Shown in pieces: positions 20,458-28,369 of a DNA stretch of 64,000 bases. Position 1 is the first letter of the stretch; every line of letters starts with the position of its first letter. Where the stretch lies: the NCBI RefSeq assembly GCF_003144395.1, contig NZ_PENZ01000045.1:249220-313219 (forward strand). The letters run 5' to 3'. The DNA comes from Proteus faecis (GTDB taxonomy: Bacteria > Pseudomonadota > Gammaproteobacteria > Enterobacterales > Enterobacteriaceae). Below the pieces are notes generated by a model. The model ran no database searches. It saw only the letters and a program-made list of their open reading frames with translations, and was not told where the DNA came from. The position numbers and the translations under genes are program-made.

Positions 20458-22014
20458 TTAAGCTTTCTTTTTGTTAAAATGAATACTGCGATCTTGGTAA
20501 TGCGTATGAAGCAACTGATGAGCACGCTCACTACAAGGTTCGCCTAAAAATTGTTCGTAAATACTTTGAATTTCACTGTTTTCATAACTTAAGCGAATGG
20601 TGGCGCGTTCATCTTTGCTATAAAGCGCTTTCATGCGTAAAGCTCGTATTTCATCTGAAGGCGGTAATGCCGAACGAGGTTGTCCACCACCCGCAATACA
20701 ACCTCCAGGACATCCCATAAATTCAACAAAGTGCCACTCTTTTTCCCCTTTTTGAATTGCTTCTAAAACCGGGCGTGCATTTCCCATACCAGAACAAACC
20801 GCAACGCGGATCTCCCCCACTCCTGGAATATCTACAGCTGCCTCTTTGATGCCTTCTAATCCACGTACAGGTTGTAAATTAAATAACGGCTCAGGTGGTC
20901 TTTCACCCGTAATAAAGTAGTAACTGGTTCTGACAGCCGCTTCCATTACACCCCCTGTTACGCCAAAAATGGCACCGGCACCACTGTATTCCGACATTAA
21001 GCGATCATAATTTGCGGGTTGAAGAGACGTTAAATTGATATTGTGGCTTTTAATTAATCTGGCGAGTTCTCTTGTTGTTAGCACGATATCAACATCACGA
21101 AGATTGGGTTTTTCCCATAACACGCTAGCGCCATTCATTTCAGGACGTGCTGCTTCTGATTTTTTAGCGGTACATGGCATAATGGCAACAGAGACAATTT
21201 TGGTAGGATCGATATTTTGCTCTTTGGCATAATAGGTTTTTATCATCGTGCCCAACATTGTCATGGGTGATTTTGCTGAAGATAAATTAGGGATCAATTC
21301 AGGATAAAACATCTCACAGAATTTAACCCAACCCGGCGAGCACGATGTAAATTGTGGTAATACACCATTATTTTGAATTCGTTGCAGTAATTCTGAGGCT
21401 TCTTCCATAATGGTCAGATCAGCCGAAAAGTTTGTATCAAAAACTTTATCAAAACCCAGTTTTCTCAGTGCAGCAACTTGCAGTAACTCAATATCCTTAC
21501 CCGGTTGCATACCAAACTCTTCCCCTAATGCCACTCGTGTTGCAGGCGCAGTTTGAACAACAACATGCAATGTTGGATCTAATAAAGCCCTAATCACCTT
21601 ATCCGTATCATCAACTTCTGTTATCGCACCTGTTGGACACCAAAGTGTACATTGCCCACAATCAATACAAGGCACGCTATCAATTAACGGTAAATTATAA
21701 TTTCCCATCACCGTTTGTACTTTTTCACACACCTCAACACATTGACCACATAAAATGCATTTTTTATCATCACGACAAATTGCTACATTATTAGGATCAA
21801 TAGGAATTCGGCCTCGGACTTGTACAGGGAAAGTGCCTTTCGCATTATATTGCTCAGGAACCCAGCCAGTACCTCCCGAAACATTACCATCACATCCGGT
21901 AGTAACAGCAGTTACCCCAGCTACAAGACTCATCTTTCCAGCAAATGAAAAAAAAGAACGCCGAGATAATAATTTCTCGTCACTTTCTTCTTTTGTAGGG
22001 AGAATAGATTTCAT
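20458..22014 (-). CDS. Tat-exported [FeFe] hydrogenase catalytic subunit (large and small domains fused)
   Basis: 518 residues. LSRRSFFSFAG (RR at 18-19) then a hydrophobic stretch is a twin-arginine signal, ending near a TTGC that could be a lipobox. Two [4Fe-4S] sites follow (Cys 86, 89, 92, 96 and 116, 119, 122, 126). The H-cluster motifs are present: L1 TSCSPGW (223-229), L2 MPCTAKK (279-285) and L3 FMGCPGGC (432-439). EYSGAGAIFGVTGGVMEAA (342-360) is strongly conserved. Residues about 455-505 form the small-subunit domain. In L1 the second Cys, the proton-relay residue of CpI-type enzymes, is Ser 226. First gene of an operon with the ferredoxin and NrfD genes. No HydE, HydF or HydG maturase is in the window. 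Likely a periplasmic H2-oxidising enzyme. Confidence 0.9.
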   Translation of the reverse strand: MKSILPTKEESDEKLLSRRSFFSFAGKMSLVAGVTAVTTGCDGNVSGGTGWVPEQYNAKGTFPVQVRGRIPIDPNNVAICRDDKKCILCGQCVEVCEKVQTVMGNYNLPLIDSVPCIDCGQCTLWCPTGAITEVDDTDKVIRALLDPTLHVVVQTAPATRVALGEEFGMQPGKDIELLQVAALRKLGFDKVFDTNFSADLTIMEEASELLQRIQNNGVLPQFTSCSPGWVKFCEMFYPELIPNLSSAKSPMTMLGTMIKTYYAKEQNIDPTKIVSVAIMPCTAKKSEAARPEMNGASVLWEKPNLRDVDIVLTTRELARLIKSHNINLTSLQPANYDRLMSEYSGAGAIFGVTGGVMEAAVRTSYYFITGERPPEPLFNLQPVRGLEGIKEAAVDIPGVGEIRVAVCSGMGNARPVLEAIQKGEKEWHFVEFMGCPGGCIAGGGQPRSALPPSDEIRALRMKALYSKDERATIRLSYENSEIQSIYEQFLGEPCSERAHQLLHTHYQDRSIHFNKKKA

Positions 22015-22182
22015 TTGTTACAATGCTCCTGCTTTAATATATAAATAAAATTACCGTTTAAAAGTAATAATATATAAATAATTAAAGCTTATTTTTGTTA
22101 AATATATTTACATAATTATATTAATAAAAAGATCAATACTTAAAATAAGCATTAACCTTAAAGAAATTATTTTATTGGATAA

Positions 22183-22259
22183 AACACCCTATCAGCAATC
22201 ATCGTTTCATTTAAGAAAATCAGGAGAGATTTTTAAATTCAAATAAGTGATAGGGTGTT
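22183..22259. repeat. Perfect 12-bp inverted repeat in the hydrogenase leader
   Basis: AACACCCTATCA (22183-22194) and TGATAGGGTGTT (22248-22259) are perfect complements 53 bases apart. GC content is higher than the surrounding DNA, so the arms stand out. It could be a long-loop RNA stem in the leader or a pair of operator half-sites. Confidence 0.6.
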
Positions 22260-22337
22260 ATTAATGTATATATTGTACTGAAGAAAAATTTAAAGAAAAC
22301 ATTATAGCGCATCATTGATAAAATATAGTTGACTTTA

Positions 22338-22351
22338 TTGATAAATGTCAA
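22338..22351. promoter_or_regulatory. FNR-like site upstream of the hydrogenase operon
   Basis: TTGAT-AAAT-GTCAA matches the FNR consensus TTGAT-N4-ATCAA at 9 of 10 half-site positions. It lies about 325 bases before the hydrogenase start, so it would fit only if the promoter is distal. Anaerobic control of a hydrogenase is expected. Confidence 0.5.
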
Positions 22352-22939
22352 AATACAAATAAAAAACAATTAATACACACAACCAACATACAAAAAAAAC
22401 ATTAAAAAAAATAATAAAATAAACTTAATAATCAATATGTTATTAGTGTTGTTATTTTTTATTAATTTATTGAGCGTTTATCTTAATTGATAAATAAAAT
22501 AAAAAATATAACTTCTTATTTATTTTATTAAACTAAAAATAAAAATGAATGATAAAAAATCTAAATAAAGTATATACTTTTTCTTAATTCAAAAAAAATA
22601 ACAAAATTATAATTTCATTCAATATTGTAAATAAATTATTACATTTTAAATATAAAAAATTATTTTTTAAAATAGCAATAAGATTCATAATAAATGCAAG
22701 TTAAAGATAAAATAGAATATAAAAAATGAGGATAAAAATAAAATAGTTAAATATATTTAACAATAAGATAAGGTGAGTCATTTTAAACATTTTATATATT
22801 TTATTTTTAATAAAAATAAAATAAACAATAAAAAAATTATCTATATAAAAATATTCCAGAATTAATCATATAAAAATGAATTATAAAGCATAAAACACTT
22901 ATAAAAAGAGGTTTGTTTTATCAATAATCAATGTAGAGC

Positions 22940-25042
22940 CTATTTAGGCATATCCGGCTGATAGATAGGAAAAACAGGCAAAGCCGTTAATAAACGTGAA
23001 CCATAGTTTTTAGTTAACAGACGTCGGTCATAAATAACAATTTCACCGTGGCAATGATGACTACGAATAAGGCGCCCAACTTGCTGAATTAAATTAAACG
23101 ATGCGCTTGGCAAGCTCTGTACTTCAAAAGGATAACGTTTTAGAGATTTAAGCCACTCACCTTCTGTCACAATCACCGGATCCGTCACGGGTGGAAAAGC
23201 AATTTTATGAATATGCACCTGCGTTAAATAATCACCTTTTAAATCGAGCCCTTCGGCAAAAGATTGCAAACCTATCAATACACTATTATCTCCCGCATCA
23301 ATGCGCTTACAATGCGTTTCAACTAATCGATAGCGTGGCTGATCACCTTGTACTAATAAGCATAAACGCAAATCTTTCACTTCTTCTAAAAAGCCATCCA
23401 TTGCACGTTGACTACTAAATAAAACCAATTGCCCGCGATGATTATTCTCTTCCATTTCTTGGCGAAAATAACGAGCCATCTCTTTTAAATGCTCACGTTC
23501 ATGGAGCATAGTTGGCTCATAGTGCATTTTTGGGATCACCAGTTTACCTTGCTTTTGATGCTCAAAAGGGGAAGACAACGTAATAAAGCGATCATCAAAA
23601 TGTTCACTTAATCCTGTTAATTCTTGAATACGAGAATAGCTATTTAATGAACGTAATGTTGCAGATGTAATAACCACATGCGGGATATTTTTCCATAATA
23701 ATTGCGTCAGTTGTTCACTGACACGAATACCCGCGCAATGAAAATAGAGATGAGACTGCTTTTTATCGTAACGGCGAGTTAACCATTTGGATACTGGTGC
23801 TTTTGAAGTTTGCTCTAATGTGGCTAAACGCCACAATTTCGCCATATTTTCTAAATAACCCACCATCCTACTGGTCGTTAAAATAGCACGATGTAAACGT
23901 ACAACATCTTCTTTCGCTGTTCGTTCTGTTAAATCGTTTAAAATAGCTTCGCCCAGCATTTTTAAACCATCTGTTAACTTAAATAATGTCTGACAACTTA
24001 ACAGAAGTTGTTCCGGTAATTCACCTAACGGAAAGAGATATTCATCTTGTTCACTGCGTTCTGGTAATAGTGCACGGGTAAATGTATCAATCTCTTGATA
24101 AGCTTCACGTAACTTAGCAATATGAGCATCAAAACGAATAGGATCAGCTAATTTAGGTGGTCTTACAGGAATAAATTGCGCTAAATACTGGCTAACATGG
24201 CGAGTGATATTATCAAGCTGATTATTAAGAGAAACTAAGGTTATTTCCCCTTCGACTTCAAGTGCATCTCGCGCAACATCAGGAATATGATGCCCTTCAT
24301 CAAGCACCAAAAGCAGATTTTTCGCATCAGGCAATACGGATTCACTTTCCATTGCTGCCATCACTAAAGCGTGATTAGTAATAACGACATCTACTTCATC
24401 AATTTCACGACGAGCAATAAAGAAAGGACAGCGATGATAGTATTGGCAATTGCGCCCTAAGCAATTCATTTTATCCGTACTGATTTTGCGCCATAAACTG
24501 TCTGTTAGTGCGCGTTTATGGTGATCACGCAAGCCATCCCAACCGAAACTAGTGAAATCATTTTTGAGCTCTCGACAAATTTCTCTTTCTGCACTTGTTG
24601 CAACATCAACTTTATCTTCAAGTAAAAACATTAAGTCAATTTGCTCGCCTTCTGTTGCACAGATCGCATCTAAATTGCGAGGACACAAGTAACGCCCACG
24701 ACCGAAAGCGCCAGTAAACGTAAGATCAGGAATAATTTTTTTTAGTAATGGCAGATCTTTGCTATAAATTTGATCTTGCAGTGCCACATTTGCCGTACTG
24801 ATTATCAGTGGTTTTTTCTCATCACGGCTAATAGCAATACCCGGAATAAGATAAGAGAGTGTTTTACCCACACCTGTTGGGGCTTCTATTACTAAATGAC
24901 GTCCCATTTCATCAGAAAAAGTCTTAGCCACCTCCGCGATCATTTCACGCTGTGGCGCACGCGGAATAAACCCTTCAATATGCTCTGGTAGGGCTTTATA
25001 CCACTGACTTATTTGATTTTTAACTGATTGGGAAAGGGACAT
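22940..25042 (-). CDS. dinG: ATP-dependent DNA helicase DinG
   Basis: 700 residues from the ATG at 25042 (a GTG two codons upstream is also in frame). XPD-like superfamily 2 5'-3' helicase that unwinds D-loops, R-loops and DNA-RNA hybrids. Motifs: Walker A EAPTGVGKTLSY (about residues 55-66), Fe-S cluster cysteines in RYLCPRN, MNCLGRNC and RCPFF, Walker B LDEGHHIPD, VITSATLRSLNSY, and the C-terminal QVGRLIRS (motif VI). It lacks the Arg/Lys-rich C-terminal tail of E. coli DinG (702 versus about 716 residues). In E. coli it is LexA-controlled; no well-spaced LexA box was found here. Confidence 0.96.
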   Translation of the reverse strand: MSLSQSVKNQISQWYKALPEHIEGFIPRAPQREMIAEVAKTFSDEMGRHLVIEAPTGVGKTLSYLIPGIAISRDEKKPLIISTANVALQDQIYSKDLPLLKKIIPDLTFTGAFGRGRYLCPRNLDAICATEGEQIDLMFLLEDKVDVATSAEREICRELKNDFTSFGWDGLRDHHKRALTDSLWRKISTDKMNCLGRNCQYYHRCPFFIARREIDEVDVVITNHALVMAAMESESVLPDAKNLLLVLDEGHHIPDVARDALEVEGEITLVSLNNQLDNITRHVSQYLAQFIPVRPPKLADPIRFDAHIAKLREAYQEIDTFTRALLPERSEQDEYLFPLGELPEQLLLSCQTLFKLTDGLKMLGEAILNDLTERTAKEDVVRLHRAILTTSRMVGYLENMAKLWRLATLEQTSKAPVSKWLTRRYDKKQSHLYFHCAGIRVSEQLTQLLWKNIPHVVITSATLRSLNSYSRIQELTGLSEHFDDRFITLSSPFEHQKQGKLVIPKMHYEPTMLHEREHLKEMARYFRQEMEENNHRGQLVLFSSQRAMDGFLEEVKDLRLCLLVQGDQPRYRLVETHCKRIDAGDNSVLIGLQSFAEGLDLKGDYLTQVHIHKIAFPPVTDPVIVTEGEWLKSLKRYPFEVQSLPSASFNLIQQVGRLIRSHHCHGEIVIYDRRLLTKNYGSRLLTALPVFPIYQPDMPK

Positions 25043-25294
25043 AACCACTCTGCAACTGATTTTAAGAAAGGCGTCATTGTCTCATAACACTGTATAAAAA
25101 TCAGTAGTTACCTTCGATTGGTCTCCTTTTTCATCAAAGAATGGATAACACCTCGAAATTATTGAGCTTTGTTATGGATTATTAATTCAACTCTTCATAG
25201 TATGAGTATTCATTATGTAACATCTAAAATAGTCTTATAAAAAATATGATTTATGATTTTTACTAAATACAACATCAGTTAAGAGACTCCTATA

Positions 25295-26203
25295 ATGACC
25301 TCTGCAAAGCGCCCTATTTTTAACTTAGAACTTGATTTACTTCGAACCTTTGTTGCTGTTGTCGATGGTAATACCTTTGCAGCAGCAGCGGAATCTGTTT
25401 GTCGTACACAATCAGCGGTAAGCCAGCAAATGCAACGGCTGGAGTCGCTAATAGGCAAAGAGCTATTTGCTCGTCAAGGTCGAAATAAAACGCTGACAGA
25501 AGCCGGTACACAACTACTTAATTATGCTCGCCGTATTTTGCGTCTGAATGATGAAGCGTGTCTTTCATTGATGCATGAAGAAATTGATGGGATCTTAAAA
25601 ATAGGATCTCCTGATGACACGGCAAACACTATTTTACCTGATCTTCTCGCGCGTTTTTCTGGAGCTTATCCTCGCTTAATCATGGAAATTATTGTGAAAC
25701 GTAGTCCGTTTTTAATGTCTATGTTAGAAAATAACGAGCTTGATTTAGCCATTTCCACCGAAGAACATGTAGGTTATCCCAAAATTGTATTACGCGTTTC
25801 CCCCTCTTTATGGTACTGCGGAAAACACTTCAGATTTGATCTTGATGATCCCCTACCATTAGTTGTATTAGATGAACCAAGCACATACCGCGATATGATG
25901 ATTAATCATCTTGATCAGCAAGGTATTCGTTGGCGAATCGCTTATGTTGCTACAACACTTTCAGGTGCTAGAGCCGCTGTACGTGCAGGCTTAGGTATTA
26001 TGGCGCGTTCAATTGAACTGTCAGGTGATGATTTGCGTATTTTAGGAGAAAAAGAAGGTTTACCCGCTTTACCCGCGATTAGTTATAACCTGTATCTCAA
26101 TGCCAATAGCCCAGGGAAAGCTGCCCAAATACTGTTTGATTCATTAAAAAACGAACAAAATGAAGTGATTAATCATGCTGATATTACTCTTCAACAAAAA
26201 TAG
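25295..26203 (+). CDS. LrhA/HexA-type LysR-family transcriptional regulator
   Basis: 302 residues. The N-terminal winged HTH (about residues 10-70; LLRTFVAVVDGNTFAAAAE, CRTQSAVSQQMQRLE) is very close to E. coli LrhA, as is the linker ELFARQGRN. The C-terminal substrate-binding domain is more diverged but ends with LrhA-like RAAVRAGLGIMARS. LrhA/HexA/PecT proteins repress flagellar and adhesin genes in enterobacteria. LrhA in E. coli sits beside nuo, which is not here, so this could be a paralogue controlling the adjoining metabolic block. For that reason no symbol is given. Confidence 0.85.
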   Translation: MTSAKRPIFNLELDLLRTFVAVVDGNTFAAAAESVCRTQSAVSQQMQRLESLIGKELFARQGRNKTLTEAGTQLLNYARRILRLNDEACLSLMHEEIDGILKIGSPDDTANTILPDLLARFSGAYPRLIMEIIVKRSPFLMSMLENNELDLAISTEEHVGYPKIVLRVSPSLWYCGKHFRFDLDDPLPLVVLDEPSTYRDMMINHLDQQGIRWRIAYVATTLSGARAAVRAGLGIMARSIELSGDDLRILGEKEGLPALPAISYNLYLNANSPGKAAQILFDSLKNEQNEVINHADITLQQK

Positions 26204-26414
26204 TCAAAATAAATAAACTATTACGATAACACATCAGAAAAATCAGCAATAACAAAGACTAGATTTTATCTATACTAGTCTTTGTTATCTATTTAATTCA
26301 AATTTCTCAGCCCAAAGACAGGCTAACACTGTACGATATTGAATAAGAATGAAATAATAGCCACCATTATTATAAAATAAAGTTTATCCTATCATCATAA
26401 CGAGGAGAAAATGT

Positions 26415-26840
26415 ATGCCCATTTCCGTCAGTGAAATAATGGAAATATTGCCTCATCGTTATCCATTCTTATTAATCGATCAGGTTATTTCTAAGCCAGC
26501 TGAACTTGCCAGTGGCAAATTAACAGCTATTAAAAGTATCACAACCAATGACACTGTTGTTTTTGGCGAGTTTTACCCACCGTTGTTACTACTTGAAAGC
26601 ATGGCTCAAGCTTCAGGTGTTCTTGCACATTATTACCTTTCACCTATGAATGAAGATCAGCGATGTTATTTTGCTAGCATAAAAAACGCACGCTTTTATG
26701 ATGCGGTTAAAGCGGGTGATCAGCTACTTATTGAGATCCAATTTTGCCGGCAGCGTCGCACTATTGTTAGCTTTTCAGGTACAGTAAAAATTGGGGAAAA
26801 GATAGTTTGTACATCTGAGTTTATGTGTGCAAGGCAATAA
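26415..26840 (+). CDS. FabZ-like hotdog-fold dehydratase (degenerate motif)
   Basis: 141 residues, single hotdog domain. LPHRYPFLLIDQV carries the catalytic His of FabZ (3-hydroxyacyl-ACP dehydratase), and ESMAQASGVLAHY has the second catalytic Glu on the long central helix. Between them the canonical GHFPGxPxMPG loop is altered and shortened to GEFYPPLLLL. The fatty-acid FabZ gene normally lies in the lpx-fab cluster, so this is an accessory copy with an unknown acyl substrate. GAGGAG precedes the ATG. It follows the LysR gene by 211 bases and is convergent with the PrpD gene. Confidence 0.78.
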   Translation: MPISVSEIMEILPHRYPFLLIDQVISKPAELASGKLTAIKSITTNDTVVFGEFYPPLLLLESMAQASGVLAHYYLSPMNEDQRCYFASIKNARFYDAVKAGDQLLIEIQFCRQRRTIVSFSGTVKIGEKIVCTSEFMCARQ

Positions 26841-26842
26841 AA

Positions 26843-26869
26843 AAGGATTGGTGACTCAAACCAATCCTT
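26843..26869. terminator. Bidirectional terminator between the FabZ-like and PrpD-like genes
   Basis: AAGGATTGG (26843-26851) pairs with CCAATCCTT (26861-26869). The A-run before it gives a T-run for the minus strand; the plus side has few T residues. Confidence 0.75.
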
Positions 26870-26899
26870 CTTGTCATTATCTCATTGTTTTATCTTTAT

Positions 26900-28288
26900 T
26901 CAGCTTGCTATTTCTTTAACACGTAATAATTGTGTTATTTCTGAAATAGTGACATTATCGAAATCAAGTATCTTTTCAACTAATTGTGCCGATTGTTTAG
27001 CTTCTATCACCATAGATGTATTATCGTAAAACTTACTAATCACATCTTTATCTGTTATTGGATTTTTCGGATTACCATACTGAATATCTAATCTCTCCGT
27101 GATCTTCTCACCATTTTTTAATGTCACGAAAATTAATCCGGGGAAATAGGTAGGAAATGGAATTTCCCCTTTTTCTGGATAACGATAACTCACACGCTTC
27201 GCTAACGATTGAATATCTTCCCGCTGTAGGTTTTCAGGGAATAATGAAGATAGCGTTAAAGCATTATCTAAAAAGCCGGCAGCAAATAACCACGGCAAAC
27301 TAAATTTGGCGCCATAAGCTGTTTGTGGAGCCCATTTTGTTTCTGGAGGCTCACAAATCAGGGCTGCCGCTACCGGATCGACAACGCACTCCACACTCAC
27401 AATATCGTCAGCCGTGATCCCTTTTTTCAGTAAATTACGCCCACAATCAACCGTTGCATGAGCAAAATGGCACACCGGATAAGGCTTAATAGAAACATTT
27501 AAAAACTCCCATACTTCACCTAATCCCAATGCCACCTGTTCTGGTTGCGCTTGCTCTCGAATGCCATGGGTTTGATAAAGACTATATCGACCTTCAAATA
27601 TTGTTTCAGGCCCCGTCATTCCACCTTTTGCTAATGATGCCGCGATAATACCTGATTGTGCAGCCCATCCCGCATGAAAGCATTTAGAAGATGAGCTATT
27701 GGTAAGATATTCCGCCACACCTCCAGCTTGACTTCCTGTTAATCCTAATGCATTCACAGTTTGTTCAGAGCTCAATTTTAATAGTGAAGCGGCACAAGCC
27801 GTTGCGCCAAAAATCCCAGCAATTGCTGTGGTATGAAAACCACGCTGATGAAATCCACTATGGCTTGCTAAGCCCACTCTTGCTGCGACTTCCCAGCCAA
27901 TCACCCACGCTGTTAAAATATCTTGTGATGATGCATCGATAGATTCACCCAATGCAAAAGCGATCGGCGTTAATACCGCACTGCCATGTGCTATCGAGTC
28001 TGTGTGTGTATCATCAAAATCTAATGCATGTGAAGCAATACCATTTGTAAGTGCAGCCACGGTGGTACTTGTCGTTAGCGAACTCCCCCAGATTGGGATA
28101 TTGCCTTGACTATCAGGTAAAAAAGCCACACCTTGACGACTTTGAATAGCACTTTGTTGCATACTTCCAGCAAGGGCGACACCTAATGTATCTAATAAAT
28201 GAATTTTGGCTCGGCTAACAACTTGAGCGGGTAAATCAGAAAAATGGGTTGTGGTAATAAATAGAGCTAACTGCTGACTCAATGTCAT
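26900..28288 (-). CDS. MmgE/PrpD-family protein
   Basis: 462 residues from the ATG at 28288 (a further ATG at 28294 is in frame). MmgE/PrpD fold: LLDTLGVALAGS, ASHALDFDDTHTDSIAHGSAVLTPIAFALGE, and VSIKPYPVCHFAHATVDC (the last is the conserved KPYPxCxxxH motif). Known activities in the family are 2-methylcitrate dehydratase, cis-aconitate decarboxylase and iminodisuccinate epimerase. No prpBC genes are nearby, so a methylcitrate role is not supported. It lies downstream of a fumarase-superfamily lyase on the same strand; the spacer has a possible terminator. Substrate unknown. Confidence 0.85.
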   Translation of the reverse strand: MTLSQQLALFITTTHFSDLPAQVVSRAKIHLLDTLGVALAGSMQQSAIQSRQGVAFLPDSQGNIPIWGSSLTTSTTVAALTNGIASHALDFDDTHTDSIAHGSAVLTPIAFALGESIDASSQDILTAWVIGWEVAARVGLASHSGFHQRGFHTTAIAGIFGATACAASLLKLSSEQTVNALGLTGSQAGGVAEYLTNSSSSKCFHAGWAAQSGIIAASLAKGGMTGPETIFEGRYSLYQTHGIREQAQPEQVALGLGEVWEFLNVSIKPYPVCHFAHATVDCGRNLLKKGITADDIVSVECVVDPVAAALICEPPETKWAPQTAYGAKFSLPWLFAAGFLDNALTLSSLFPENLQREDIQSLAKRVSYRYPEKGEIPFPTYFPGLIFVTLKNGEKITERLDIQYGNPKNPITDKDVISKFYDNTSMVIEAKQSAQLVEKILDFDNVTISEITQLLRVKEIAS

Positions 28289-28310
28289 AAACACCTCGAA
28301 GTCGATAAGA

Positions 28311-28337
28311 AAAAGCCAGCAATATCACCGGCTTTTA
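28311..28337 (-). terminator. Possible terminator or attenuator between the lyase and PrpD-like genes
   Basis: AAAAGCC (28312-28318) pairs with GGCTTTT (28331-28337), and the minus strand continues with T residues. A short stem, so it may only reduce read-through. Confidence 0.5.
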
Positions 28338-28369
28338 GATAATAAGAAGGTTAGATGCAATTAAGTCAC

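Larger units (their letters stand above)
22015..22939. other. Very AT-rich intergenic region upstream of the hydrogenase operon
   Basis: About 925 bases between the hydrogenase start and the dinG stop with no plausible gene; stop codons are dense in all frames. The part from about 22360 to 22920 is almost entirely A and T. It contains a 12-bp inverted repeat and a FNR-like site (listed separately). It may act as a long leader/promoter region or as an H-NS-type silenced region. Confidence 0.7.

Noticed and set aside
25086-25110. Near-LexA sequence upstream of dinG (ACTGTATAAAAATCAGT)
   Set aside because: The two CTG/CAG half-sites are 9 rather than 10 bases apart, so it does not fit the LexA consensus. 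Kept as a weak possibility only.
26900-28288. 2-methylcitrate dehydratase PrpD of propionate catabolism
   Set aside because: No prpB, prpC, prpE or prpR nearby; the neighbours point to a different pathway, so only the family name is used.
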